NCBI GenBank assembly: GCA_002794775.1
Contig: NBAY01000008.1
Location: forward strand, 124,001-188,000
Direction of reading: 5' to 3'
Length of the DNA: 64,000 bases
From: Porodaedalea pini
Lineage: Eukaryota; Basidiomycota; Agaricomycetes; Hymenochaetales; Hymenochaetaceae
The translations under genes were made by a program, and so were the position numbers. This document shows, piece by piece, positions 36,561 to 48,004 of the stretch (its first letter is position 1; each line of letters opens with the position of its first letter). The notes beneath the pieces are model-generated. The model ran no database searches. It had not been told where the DNA came from and saw nothing but the letters and a program-made list of their open reading frames with translations.

Positions 36561-39500
36561 ATGGATGGCGTTGATGAGAATGCGTCCCTTCTCTCCTGCA
36601 AGTCTCTGCATGCCTCTCCGGACACGCTCACCAGTGAGCACCTTCTCCCGTGGCGTCGCGCGCTACTACTTACGCCGCTTATGCAGAGCTTGTCAAGCGT
36701 CTCCGCGCGCTGACACTGAAGCTTCTTCCCGTCGAAATAGATCCCAAGGAGCTTGTAACACCGACTAGCAGGATTTTATCGCCACATGTCATAAATACGT
36801 ACGAGCGGGCTGCTGGCGATTTCCAGGAAGCGGTATGTTTCATTTCATTTGCTCATTCTCACAGAGAGATAGTGTATCCTACCTCCCCTCATATAGCTCC
36901 CTTACTGCTTGCTTCAAGCCCGACAGTCATTCATGTGGGACGCGAATCACAATCCCGCCGACTACGACGAATACTATGGTCGAGGTGCTCAGCCCGTTCA
37001 CCTCTATCTGTGTTTCGTTTAGTCGCTCATTTAAGTTACATAGCTATTGCGTGTGAGGTGCTCGCGCGACGAATCATACACAAGACGCCACCAGATCGCT
37101 TGACTTCAGTCATGTCGACGCGGTATCGTCATTTGGAGTGGGACGGGGATCAAAGTGATCTTTCGAGTGCTTTAGAATTGGCCATTGACACACACTGGTG
37201 AAAAATAAGGCTTTCAATACTCTGGAATATGCTCATGACGCCCCTGCAGCACCATTTTCCTATCTTCCACTGAGGCACAGCACGGTAGGGAGCATACATC
37301 TTGGCTCATTACTAGTACCCCTGATTGACAGTCGTTTAGTTGTCAACTGCCTGTGGAGAGGCGACTGGATACAGAAGAACAACGAACATCACGACATTGA
37401 TTGTATGTGACTTCGGAACCAAACTTCCTGATATTCTTATGAAACAATCGAATGGTAGACGTTCCCTTTGACGAATCCCGCGAGAAACACTTTCGCGACC
37501 ATCTTGATCCCTCACGCATATCTGTACCACGGTAAAAGGTTCACTGAGTTTAATGGTCCAGCTTCCTTATAACTCTTTATCCTGTCAAAGCTATCAGAAC
37601 TTCTTCCGCGTATCAATCTGGCTTGTTTTCCTGATTATTTACTCTCAGGCAGGTAAGTACTCTATCAATCATGCCTATACCTCTACTCACATGACCTCAG
37701 TGAGGCAACCTCTTGAACGTCTGAATAGTGCACATCAAGGTCTTGACGGCTGGGAACTCGGCCTCTACATTTTTTCTTTATCATTCGCTATGGAAGGTAC
37801 GTTAGCTTGTTAGTATCATAGACGCTGCGTACAAGTGCTAAAAGCCTGACGCAGACATAAACAAGGCAAAGTCATTCGTACGCTTTGCTTTCGTCTCCTT
37901 TCTAACTCGATCACAGCTATATAAAACCCTTCGCTTCGTAACATGGCGTGCCTTCGGATTTTGGACTGTGGTATCTTTGATCACGGATGCTTTGCTAGTG
38001 ACTGCATTCATACTGCGAGTCGTTGGAATGTATCTTCCAGACGATGATCCCAGATCGGACCGTTATCACTTCAAAAGTTTCCAAGTATTATCTCACGTTG
38101 CACCGTTTATTTGGTAAGCTCCATTCTTCATCACTTTCCTCTGCTAATGCCTAGACTGTCGCGTCTCCAGGATGAGTGGGTTCATGTAATTTGACTACGC
38201 AAATCACCAGATTATTTACACCAATGACCATGCAGAATTAATCACTGTAGTCGATGGATACAAGTAGGTGCATTGCTGCATTGGAAGCCTAAAGTCACTG
38301 ACTTGCTGTGCCAGGTGGGTCGGGACAATGCAGATATGTGTGGCGCGTATGCTTCAGGAATCCGGCATTTTCTTTGCAGTAAGCTCACATGCACCACGTT
38401 TCGCTTCTGCGAGCTACTCATTCAGCTTACCTTTAAAAGCTTTTGTCAATACTTGGAATCGGATTCGCCCAGGGTCTATACGCCATCGATGCCGCGGATG
38501 GCGAGACAGATCATGGAGTACAAGTCATCAATGCATTGATTCAGGCCTTACTTCAGTGAGTGCTCGCAATCGTGACGGCAGTTATTCGCTAACAGCGAAC
38601 AATTCAGAGCTCCAGACTTCGAGAAGCAGGTCACAAAGTGTGTTGCATTTTTACTGCTTGCATATCAATCTAATGTTTCGTTAACAGTGGAGGAAGTCTC
38701 GTTCTCTTTTATATGTAAGCAGTTTTAGCATGAGCGGGCCCGGCTTTCAAATTTGATTTCGGATGAAGGTGGAACGTTGTCACAACCGTTATCTTGTTGA
38801 ACGTTTTGATTTCGCTCTTTTCCTCGGCGTATGAAGATGTAAGGAGTCGAGGTTCAGAAGACGATGACTATGCGCTTATAATATTGCATATGCAGGTCGT
38901 GGATGACGCTGAGGCTCAATATCTCGCTTTCTTTGCCGGAAAAACTGTAGGCATGATACGCGCTCCCGACTCCTACGTCTATCCAGGCGAGTATCTTGCT
39001 CTTGTAATCTAATCATCAAGTTAACTCGTCCATCATCGCTATTACCGCCTTCCTCTCTTTATATATCAACGAACAGCTCCGTTTAATCTCATCGAGATAG
39101 TATTTGTTGCGCCTCTTGAGTTTGTTGCTGTCCTTCAGTCTCTTTCCAAGAAAACAAACTAATCTATTGATCATATCTGCCCTTCTAGGTCCTTCATTAG
39201 CGCAAGGGCGTATGCCAAGTATAATCGATGGGTGATGCTCACATTTTTCTTCGTGCCCCTCCTCTTCATTGCGTTATGGGAAACCACTCTCGACACAAAC
39301 ACGAATCGATTCATGAAGAATTGGTTCAGCCCGGCGGACGAGGGAGAGGAGGATGACCCAGCGAACCAAGATCCCCAAGTCAGCGATGCGGACGAGAAGA
39401 AAATATGTATCGTTCCGTTCAAGGAGCTCGTGAAGGAGTTCCCAGACGCTGAAGTGGTACATCTTTGTTACTTTGAGTTTGAAGCTCCATGGTCTTGATC

Positions 39501-39605
39501 CTTTTTTTGCAGAGTGCGGAGACGAACATCCTGCGCGAGATTCTTGTCTTACGCGAGCAGCTCGAGCTCTTGACGCAGAAACTAGCTGTGATTGGGAAGG
39601 AGTGA
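36561..39605 (+). CDS. YVC1: Vacuolar TRP-type cation channel (Yvc1-like)
   Basis: Ca2+-releasing TRP channel of the vacuolar membrane. The start at 36561 gives MDGVDENASLLSCKSLHASP. The protein continues LVKRLRALTLKLLPVEIDPK, LPYCLLQARQSFMWDANHNP, RLTSVMSTRYRHLEWDGDQS, VVNCLWRGDWIQKNNEHHDI, the channel helices (YQNFFRVSIWLVFLIIYSQA, KTLRFVTWRAFGFWTVVSLI), WMKLITVVDGYKWVGTMQIC, the pore/S6 region (WNVVTTVILLNVLISLFSSA, AQYLAFFAGKTVGMIRAPDS) and a coiled coil (REILVLREQLELLTQKL). Oddities: microexons of 11 nt (37855-37865) and 5 nt (38171-38175), two apparent GC-AG introns (37866 and 38997), and a frame break near 36645 between EHLLP and ASRATTYAAYAELV that may be a frameshift, a short intron or a sequence error. 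Confidence 0.88.
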
Positions 39606-39779
39606 ATCATGTCCACATTCTTCAACTTTCGGAAAGGCATTTATCGTTGGACTCTACGGCACCTGTGGACAAACGCTTTGGTTCTGAAGCGACGGACTCA
39701 CTGTGGTAATATTATCTTCATGTCTTTGAATAAGAATGTATTTTTGTCTACTTTATTCCATACAATTGTGGTAAATCTG

Positions 39780-41637
39780 TCATACTCCAATGGATTGTTC
39801 AACACTGCCCTTCTGAACGGTTGGCAAATTTAATCGGAAGACCATGAACTGATTGTCCACGTCAATGCCACCGTCGAACGAATGACCATCGAAACGCCCT
39901 TGCGTACTAAGGAAGTCATTATCCGACTTGTACATAATAATAGCGATCGATCAGTCCATGCATGCCTTCTACGTAGTAGCACTTTTCCCACTTACGGCAG
40001 TGAATAAAAAGTAATCATCTGGGAACGCCGCATCATTGCACGGAGCAAGTGCAAGCGATTCCCACTTCGCGTTGACGAGCGTCGCGTCCGCTGGATCGCC
40101 ATTGTGTAGCCCAAAGCGCGAGAGCTGCACAGGAGCCAAGAAGTCCACAAAAGAAACGTATAAAGCGGGAGTGATGCTTGAGTTGAGTACGCCGTTGACA
40201 GCGATCGGGTTCGCGGGATCATCGAAGTCGGTGCCGTGAATGTCCGTCGCACCACTGATGTCAACGAGGTCAGCCTGCTTGTAGCTTGAGTCGTTGTCAT
40301 CGCCACCATGCCCGTCTCCGTCCCGAGATAGGACCAGGAAGACGTCAGTGCTCACGAAGTGCACCTCACTTTGTGCGAGAGTCTTGCCCTTCTTCGTCTG
40401 GGGAAGAGGCACGACCCATTCGCCTACGAGAGGCGGGCTTTCGGTGAACATGTTCGAGATGTCATAAGCTAGCAGACGCGTATATCGGCTCGTCGTCTTC
40501 GATGTACCACCGTCCTGCATCGTCGCGCTCTGCAAAAGTGCGTAAAGCACGCGTCCGTCGGGCGTAGCAGTAAGGCCCTCAAAGCCTGCGCAATGGAAAA
40601 CCTCAACGACAAACGCGTATCAGGAATCGTACGTAAGTATACCTTGGTTCCCGGCTCGCCCAGTATCAGGATCGGTGTCAGATGTGAAATTAAGCGTGTC
40701 GTTTATTAAGGGAAGAATGGCCTTAGGGGGCTGAATCGCCTGGAGAAGGTGACCAGAGGAAGAAACCTTGTAAATATAGGGCCCATATTCGTCACTCATC
40801 CAGAAACTGGAAGGGAAATTCAGTAGGAGACACCTCAAATGTATGTAAGACTATGCGCACGAGCCATCGGCATCTATAACTAGACCTTCGCAGTCAACAG
40901 TGAGATGATTGAAGGTCTTGGACGGGATGGGCAATTCGGGAAACCCGCGTCCCGCATGCCGTACAGCAAGTGCATCCAATCCACTGGTCTTCTCATTAAA
41001 TTGATCCCAATACAGCAGCGTTCGATCATACTGCAATGTAAGCGTCTTCTGGGCCTCGCTAAAGCTGAGATTTGCATCGCCGTAGTACGGCTGGAGCACA
41101 AAATTGATGTCATGTTGCCTGCCTTGATAATCGATAGTTCCATCTCTGGGAACAAGCCAGACAATTGAAAGAAGATTGTATGCCACGTCGCCTTGACTCA
41201 CATATTAAAGCCGCGGTCCGGCTGAACGACAAGCGTCCCAGAGAATGCGCCGTCGGAGTGCGTGTGAAAAGTGTTTCTCTTCAGCGCAATAGCACTCCCT
41301 ATGCCACCCAGAGTATCGCCTTCGTGAAAGGTCACAGTACGGCTCAGAACCCGTGCAAAGCGTATAGGAAACGTCTCTAACCAGTAGACTCCGTGAAATT
41401 GGAAGCGATGATGCCGAAGGCAACCAAACCCTGCCGAAGAAAAAAAAAGCCTTGGTTAACCAAGAGATGCGGGAGACAGAGTTCCTAACATACTTTGTTT
41501 ATGAACGTCTTTCCATTGAGTTCTGCATATTCGAATAGCGATGAATCGGGCCTTAAGTGTGCTGTATCCTTGTTTACTGGACTAGGGTGCACCGAAGCGC
41601 ACAGAAAGGCGGAGAAAATGATGACCAGCCGCAGCAT
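39780..41637 (-). CDS. Secreted phytase-like esterase domain protein
   Basis: Matches the esterase-like activity of phytase family (beta-propeller, PF13449 type). The start at 41637 gives MLRLVIIFSAFLCASVHPSP, a clear signal peptide, so the protein is secreted or cell-wall bound. Blocks in order: GKTFINK, VAFGIIASNFTESTGDTLGG, IGSAIALKRNTFHTHSDGAF, SGTLVVQPDRGFN, GTIDYQGRQHDINFVLQPYY, SKTFNHLTVDCEGLVIDADG, SFWMSDEYGPYIYKVSSSGH, GFEGLTATPDGRVLYALLQS, DLVDISGATDIHGTDFDDPA, KWESLALAPCNDAAFPDDYF. The last exon, after an intron with donor gtaagt, reads SDNDFLSTQGRFDGHSFDGG and VDNQFMVFRLNLP, ending at 39780-39782. N-glycosylation sequons are frequent. Whether it hydrolyses phytate or other esters cannot be said. 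Confidence 0.88.
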
Positions 41638-42010
41638 GATACCTTCCGTAACTTCGACTCAGAGTATTGGAATGCTGTGGCAGGAACATATTTATACTCC
41701 GGGTATTAAGAAGTGAGCCAAATTGCAAGAGGAGGATCCATATTGCACATGATGCGGCTTCGTCTTCGTGAGACTTAAGCCATGCCGAATATATCCCGCA
41801 CATGGTGATCTGCACACGTTCGTTTTCTTTGGACCTGACCGCAGTGAGCATCGACTCATCAACGTCTGATTCTCAATCAACGTTTGCTCCAGAGATCAAT
41901 CGCATAAAGATGAGCTTGATACTATTTGTTTTTCGGACCTTGTTTAGGCGTCTAGACCATCCGGGGTTTGTTACAAAATCCAGTTTGACACACTGTCTGA
42001 CATGCACAAG
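41638..42010. promoter_or_regulatory. Promoter region of the phytase-like gene
   Basis: 373 bp between two minus-strand genes. A TATA-like element on the minus strand (TATAAATA, about 41689-41696) lies about 55 bp upstream of the ATG at 41637. This is a close but possible distance for a fungal promoter with a short leader. Nothing else was recognised. Confidence 0.4.
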
Positions 42011-42833
42011 TCATGCATAATCTCCAGTATCTCCCTGTCCGTCATGCATTGCATTCACATTCTCAGCCTTGAGGTGAATGAGAACACCCATTGCTCTCGA
42101 GAAGAATGGGCGGACTTCATTGATCTCCATTGCTGAGACTCCAGTCATCTGTACCGATAAAGCCATTCAGTTCTAGTTGAGATAGAGTCTAGTTCGATTT
42201 CTTACCTGCAAAGCAGTTGGATTGAGCTTCAATAGCGTATCCCGAATCTTTGACTGTCGCGTTTCACGTATGTCCTTCAGCAGCTTGCGTATCCTGTCCG
42301 GTTGATCAAGATCGTCCGAGGCTCTGCATAGGTGAGGAGTGAACGGACTCCAGAGGGAGAAGTGGAAGCTTACACGTCTAAAAGTACCTTGGCGATCTCA
42401 GCATAGCGGTAAGGAAACCTTGCAGATTCATCTTCCGGTTTTTCATCGGTTTCCGCACTCAATTTGTCTTGAAGAAATGCTGCGAGTGCAGAAATGCCAT
42501 TGAACCCGTATATTCTGGAGGTCTGAAGTGTAACAACAATCCACACACCGATGTTAAGCCATTCAGGCGGCACAATGTTGCATTTCTTCTTCAGCTTCAG
42601 GTTGACCGCGATCCACAATGGCACGTTAGTTTTTCGTCCACCGACGAAAGGACCATATAAACCCTAAGAATGAAAATTAGACCCCAGGACCACAATCCGG
42701 GGATAAAGCTCACGGAAATAAACCGTATTCTGTCCATCTTGACTGTTGGTATGATCTCCACGAGTTCGTCTGATGCAATGAACTCAAGTTCAGTAGGAAG
42801 CATCGAGTTTCGCAGCTGATTTGGAAGTGCCAT
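42011..42833 (-). CDS. PSF2: GINS complex subunit Psf2
   Basis: Part of GINS, a component of the CMG replicative helicase. The start at 42833 gives MALPNQLRNSMLPTELEFIA, continuing SDELVEIIPTVKMDRIRFIS, then after an intron GLYGPFVGGRKTNVPLWIAV, NLKLKKKCNIVPPEWLN, AAFLQDKLSAETDEKPED, RFPYRYAEIAKVLLDVASDD, DQPDRIRKLLKDIRETRQSK, MEINEVRPFFSRAMGVLIHL and the ending GDTGDYA at 42011-42013. The VPPEWL and FPYRYAEIAKVLLD motifs and the length of about 210 residues are characteristic. It lies directly downstream of haspin on the same strand. Confidence 0.94.
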
Positions 42834-43125
42834 ATCGTGTTTGATCTTGACGTGTCTTAAAACTGTTGTCTTAAGGCCCGTCCTTGTTCGAGTTATGCAA
42901 GGCGCATTGCAATGCAGGTAACATAAGCAACGCGACCAGTAACGTCATGTGCTGTTCGTCACAATTTACATTCTGTATTCAACTTGAATGTGCGGAAATT
43001 TGAAGGTGATAGTTCATACATCCGCGCGAATCCTACAGAACTCTTAACCCAATAATAATAGATTTGTTTCAGGGACCTTCCGAGCCAGATATACAAGCAC
43101 GTATGCAAATATACAAATGCACAAT

Positions 43126-46084
43126 TTACAATATCCAGCCTCTCTCTTTCCCCAGATGGAGCACATCTCCCGCGCTCTTAACCTCTCTCGGAGTCTCATC
43201 TATCTTGTTTGCGGCAGGACCTTCTTTATTAAGTTTTGACCGCTTCTTCGCCTTTGCCCCGACATTGCGCGCTACAGATGCAATGGAAATTCCCAGTGCC
43301 CATTCGACTTCTACGAGGCAGTCGTAAGCACGTCTGTCCGCTTCCGCAATCGCCAGGTTTGCATCAGCACACACGCTCTTCCGACTACGTCGACCAGGAG
43401 AGCGAGTTGGCGCACGGATATGCTTATGGTTAAGAAGCTTATCTACGAGATAATGAAGCCACTGCACAGAAACCTATAATTAGTGTCTTGCACACGAAGT
43501 TGGAGCCAAACCACTCACCATCACATTAGTGAGTGGTCTGAAAGATTGCCAGTCGTCCTTGTTGTGTTTCCGCATCATGCGATATATATCATACTGATAG
43601 TCGCCTTCGCCTTCAAAGATCTCTTCCGTGAAAGGCGTCCAGAATGATTCGCCTTGTCCCTGGTCAATGCGAGCAAGACCAAGGTCGATAATAGTTGACT
43701 GCACGCCGTGTGATGGATCATCTAGGGTGATTATGCTGCGAGAACTAATAGCCATAGAGCGCGGCGAATTTTTTGTGTTGCGCACGAGGATTTGGCCCCA
43801 ATGTAGGTCGCGATGCTAGGGAGTTTCAGCCGTCGCCAATGACTGTCTCGGAATAGAAGTCAGGAAAACATACCTCAAAATGGACGAGTTGTTCAGCATT
43901 CCCTAGGCTTCGCGCGACCTGCCAGAAAATGCTACAGGCCTGTCGCCAACCAATACCGCCGATAAGACTAGAAGGACCAAATGAGAAATTCTCCAGATCA
44001 GGGCCGCCGTTCGGAAGAATGATGATTGCATATGTTTGTGTCGGACTAAAGTGGTCTAGAGGAATAATGGATATCAATCTTCGCACTCAGACGAAACTGT
44101 ACCCACCAGGTCGTACGCTTTCTGAACCCTTTATATCGTCATATTTGTCCCAAAGGGCAAGAAGGGAGTGCGGATATGGGCCTTGCACGACATGGACTTT
44201 GAGTAGCTTGATGAAACCCTTACAGATATCTCCCATGGCTCTTGTCACAACGATCTCCTTCAACACATCTTTGGCTTCGCTCACAGGCGGAGAATCCCAA
44301 TCAGCCGTCCAGGTGGCGGAAACGTCGTTCTCCTCATCGAGTAGGGGCACTACTTTGAGGACTACATTGCCAATTCCAAAAACTTCTGAGTATGACGCCT
44401 CGCCGACCTTCTGAAACGAGAGAAAAGAACTATCGTTGCTGAAGTTTTCCGAGAAACCGGTATGATCTGAGAAACTGATTATCGGGTCCACGGGGAATGT
44501 CTCGATGAAAGTCGAAAAATCAAAAGGAGTGAGCTGGCCGCATTCGGAAAGCAGAGGCCGTAGGTAGGATGGGAGGTGCGGTCTTTGCGAAAATTTTCGA
44601 GAGCATGGTGGAAGCCTTTGGCCTAGCTTCGATGTTGAACCAGATGGTCCGATCGCATATGATTGATACACAGAAGATTTTGGCGAAGGATGTGAAGATT
44701 TTGCAAGCTGGACATCTGCGATCTGCAGCGCGAGCTCGAGTTCCTCATCGATGGAAAGAGAGTCGTCATCGTCGGAAAGGACAATGACTCGTGACGGACT
44801 GAACCTAGCAGGTCGCTGCTGGAAAAAGGCCGTACTCAAGCGGGAAGGTTTGTTAGGCATGAGCTGGCGAGGACGTGACCGAGGTGTATCGGATTCAACA
44901 GAAATGTATCCTTGCGAAGGCATGTCGTGATCGGCTTTCTTTTGTATCGATACATCTCGATTCGAAGTAGACGTCACAGCTGATTTTTTAGTATGGAACG
45001 CTTCCGGATCTCCATGAGGCTTATTCGGCACTTGGGAAGCAGGGGGAAATGAAGCTTCGACTTCGCATGTAGTTTGAGTAGGATGAGGTAGTTCGCCAAT
45101 CAAAGTCCTGGAGGTTTGTTTGGTTGTATGCTCCGCAACTCTTGCATGATGCACACTGGAAACACGTTTGGCCTTAGTCTTACGTGCTTGTCCAGCTTTC
45201 GATGGAACTTCAGCACTGGATTCTGACTCCGAGTCAGTGACTACGACAGGCCGTGCGGCCCTTCTCGACGCCTTAGGTCTGCGCGGAAGTCTAGAGTCCG
45301 AGTCATCGAATGGAGGTTCTTTTCCTGGTACATGTGTGTTCCTCGCCTTTTGAACAGGTTGTCCACTCTTGCGTGAGCTTGATCCCAACGTGGGCCCCTT
45401 AGCATCCCGCTTACCCTTCGAGGTCTTCGATACGGGGATGTACTCCTCGTCATCATCGTCATCTTCTTCTGAGGCAAATATGGCGTAGCTTTTCACAGAT
45501 GTAGGCCTCCGTGCTCGTTTAGCTGCCTTGGCTACGCCGCCGTCAATGTCATTTACTTGAACGTTCGTCTTCGTCACGCGTCGCTCCTCGCTGAGTCGGC
45601 GGCCCGTATCGTCGAGGACGACGATGTCGACATCAACGTACGGAGAAATGTTAGACACTTTGCGGAGCCCGCGGGGAGTACCTTTCCCGTTTCCCCCACG
45701 TGCCTGTAGAGCTTTCGGTGGCACAGCCGGTGAATTAGGAACGTTCGGCTGGTAGAGTCCAAGAGGCCTACGAGCGGGTGTGCTCTTCACCCCGGACCTC
45801 TTCTTTCCTGTAACTTTCTGCGGGCTCGAGGCTACAACGGGTCGTCGAAATGCGTTGTGGTTAGCCGTGAGAGATGTGGGCAATCTGGATTTGGCGGGGT
45901 ATGTAAATATATCCTCGTTAATGTCCTTTTCCAGAGAAGAGTAAGGCGCCTGCTCTGCATCCGACTGTTTTCTGACTGAGCCTGAGAGCGCATCAGAGCT
46001 GAAGCGCCGATCGCCTGAGACTGCCACAACCCGCTGAGCGCGTCGGCCGTAAGAGGCCACCTTCTTCGTTCTCGAATGATACAT
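43126..46084 (-). CDS. Haspin-type histone H3-Thr3 protein kinase
   Basis: Mitotic kinase that phosphorylates histone H3 at Thr3 and recruits the chromosomal passenger complex. The start at 46084 gives MYHSRTKKVASYGRRAQRVV, followed by about 480 disordered residues rich in Ser, Arg and Lys. The kinase domain begins about FLSFQKVGEASYSEVFGIGN, with VVLKVVPL as the Lys strand, then ETRAMGD-like helix KEIVVTRAMGDICKGFIKLL, HVVQGPYPHSLLALWDKYDD, FSPTQTYAIIILPNGGPDLE, the catalytic loop EHRDLHWGQILVRNT (HRD split from the preceding exon by an intron), and STIIDLGLARIDQG as the DFG-equivalent. The C-lobe has DYQYDIYRMMRKHNKDDWQS and PLTNVMWLHYLVDKLL. The catalytic-loop Asn of most kinases is Gln here. 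The stop is at 43126. Confidence 0.9.
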
Positions 46085-46511
46085 GGCGAAGCAGGTAGAA
46101 CGCGGCGGCTGTACAGTCCCAAAAGTAGCAGCCTCGAGAGGTGTCGTATGGGCTTGTCAATGAGAGGATCGATTGTGCGTTGTAGGCGCGTGTCGCGGCG
46201 AACGCGCGAGATACAAGTTGAACAGAAGCGCGTTGCTCTCACGTGACGCGTTTCCGACCGTTTTTCGAGGGTTTTCATTCTAGAAAGGAAAGAACTGAAT
46301 ACAGCTCCAACTTCATCTACCATGCTATGTGAACACCAGGCACTCGATATCAGTCGTTGTACTATACATAGGACGGTGCACAAAACGGCCTTCGAAACCT
46401 GCCCATCGGGCTTAAAATCGCTGACGCCTAGCGCAGAGCTTGGCATAGTGTCCAAGTTAGAACTCGGGGAGAATAAATCTTGCGCAGCCCGCCGTCATTC
46501 ACTCTCTACAC
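46085..46511. other. Intergenic region upstream of haspin
   Basis: 427 bp holding the haspin promoter (right of 46085) and the 3' flank of the CAP pseudogene. A short plus-strand open frame (46322-46552) has no recognisable content. Confidence 0.5.
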
Positions 46512-47558
46512 TTAAACATTCTCGCCATAAACGAGTTCGGATTAGCACTTAGAAAGGAGAAAGCTCTAAAGTACTTCTTCACTTGCCTGAACTCTCCGAC
46601 GACGCTTCCCGTAGGGTTATATTCGCAAACATGGTAGTTCGCTTTCCCATAGCTCGCACCAAATATGCCATCGCACGTTGCGAGAGCGCATCCAAGCTCG
46701 GTCGTCACCTTCCAAACCATTTGGGTGAGGTGAGAGTAAGTCGGTTCGGAAGGATCGTAATCAGCGCTATAAGTAACGGTTAAACATGAGGATGGTGATA
46801 AGTCAGTGAAGATACTTACAAGCTTCAGCTGCCCAGGCAGAAGCTGCACTTGAGACGGGCCACACACCACCAGCACCGGCAAACAAGTTCTCATCGTATA
46901 CACCATTGAAGTGATAGACAAATCCGTCAGCTCAAGACTGAGTAACGGAAGACAGCGAATCCGACCAGGTCAAGTCAGAGGCACCGTTCTCCTGCTTGAG
47001 ACGCGTTGTGGCCATATAAACAGGCCTGCTTATCCGACCCGGAGGTCGTGGATGACGCTACTGAAGCAGATGCGGCCAACGTAGAGGAAGGAGACGCGCC
47101 GAACTCTGACGAGGCGGTTGAGACTGTTGTGACAACTAGCTCAGGTACGATTAATAAAGGCGAAACGATGTTGATGATAGAGTTAACTGGGGAATTGAAA
47201 GTAGAAGGGCCAGCAGAATACGTAGATGTACCAGACACAAGAGAACTGGCAGCCGACGCGAAAATGAAGGCCATCAATGGACTAGACGGAGTAGTCGTGA
47301 CATGCGAAGCAGTCGTCAAGACGAAGAAAGGCTGGTATGTCGCTTGAGCGGCCACCTCGTCCTCGTTCTAGTAGCGCATACAGACGGTATCAGCGCTTCT
47401 ACTAATATCTGCGGCCATTAAATGCACTCGCTTGAGACAGTGTACTTGCCATGTCGATGACCCCATCATTTTGTCCAGTCGTTGGCTCGATAGGGTGCAG
47501 AATTCAAAGTAGTGACTAGCGCGGCGGCAAAGATGATGGAGCGAAGCATGCCGACCAT
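46512..47558 (-). pseudogene. CAP/PR-1-like secreted protein pseudogene
   Basis: Relic of a CAP-superfamily (SCP/PR-1) secreted protein gene. Visible parts: a signal-peptide-like start at 47558 (MVGMLRSIIFAAALVTTLNS), a Ser/Thr-rich stretch (about 47030-47345), and the CAP fold in pieces: YGHNAS in one frame, then ENGASDLTWSDSLSSV and HFNGVYDENLFAGAGGVWP in another, then DPSEPTYSHLTQMVWKVTTE, LGCALATCDGIFGASYGKAN and YHVCEYNPTGSVVGEFRQ. Damage: the first exon runs into a stop (tga at about 47466), there is a frameshift at about 46997-47012, and TGA at 46932-46934 sits where a Trp is expected (followed by Ala-Asp-Gly); a normally conserved Cys just after is Phe. The 3' half remains well preserved, which suggests recent loss. 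Confidence 0.75.
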
Positions 47559-48004
47559 ATTGTAATTATTAGAAAGGATTGGGGAGTGAAAGGATAGTGA
47601 GACAGCTTGACTAGCAAGCAGGTAGTGCCGTCTGGACCTTGAACGTAACGGGTTGCAAAAAGGAAATATTGAAGACAGCCAGAGACCTTGATTGACTTCA
47701 TTCGTTTGGGCACGAGGGAGGCGTTGCAACCAGTTTATGCACAAAATATAGGGCAATAGCAATTTATATACTCATTCACAAATGCGTAGAGAAACCCATT
47801 TGAGACCATTTGGTCTTGTATAAACCGATGGCTGCACGCTGACTGCAGAGTGTGGCCCGACGGAAGGCGTGAAAGAATACGTGTAGTACCAAATATATAG
47901 TGATGTGCGGAATGCGGATCGGCGTGGCAAAATTTAGGAGACGCCAACGCGCCGTCACTCCCAAGCTTACCTCCACCGTCCATTTTCTCTGAACGTACTT
48001 CGCA
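47559..48004. other. Divergent intergenic region, CAP pseudogene / Air gene
   Basis: 446 bp. It holds the old promoter of the CAP pseudogene (minus-strand tataaattgct at about 47758-47768 is TATA-like) and the promoter of the Air-like gene. No other feature was seen. Confidence 0.45.

Noticed and set aside
43126..44086. A second, separate kinase gene at 43.1-44.1 kb
   Set aside because: The pieces are C-terminal exons of haspin; introns with good borders join them to the 44.1-46.1 kb exon.
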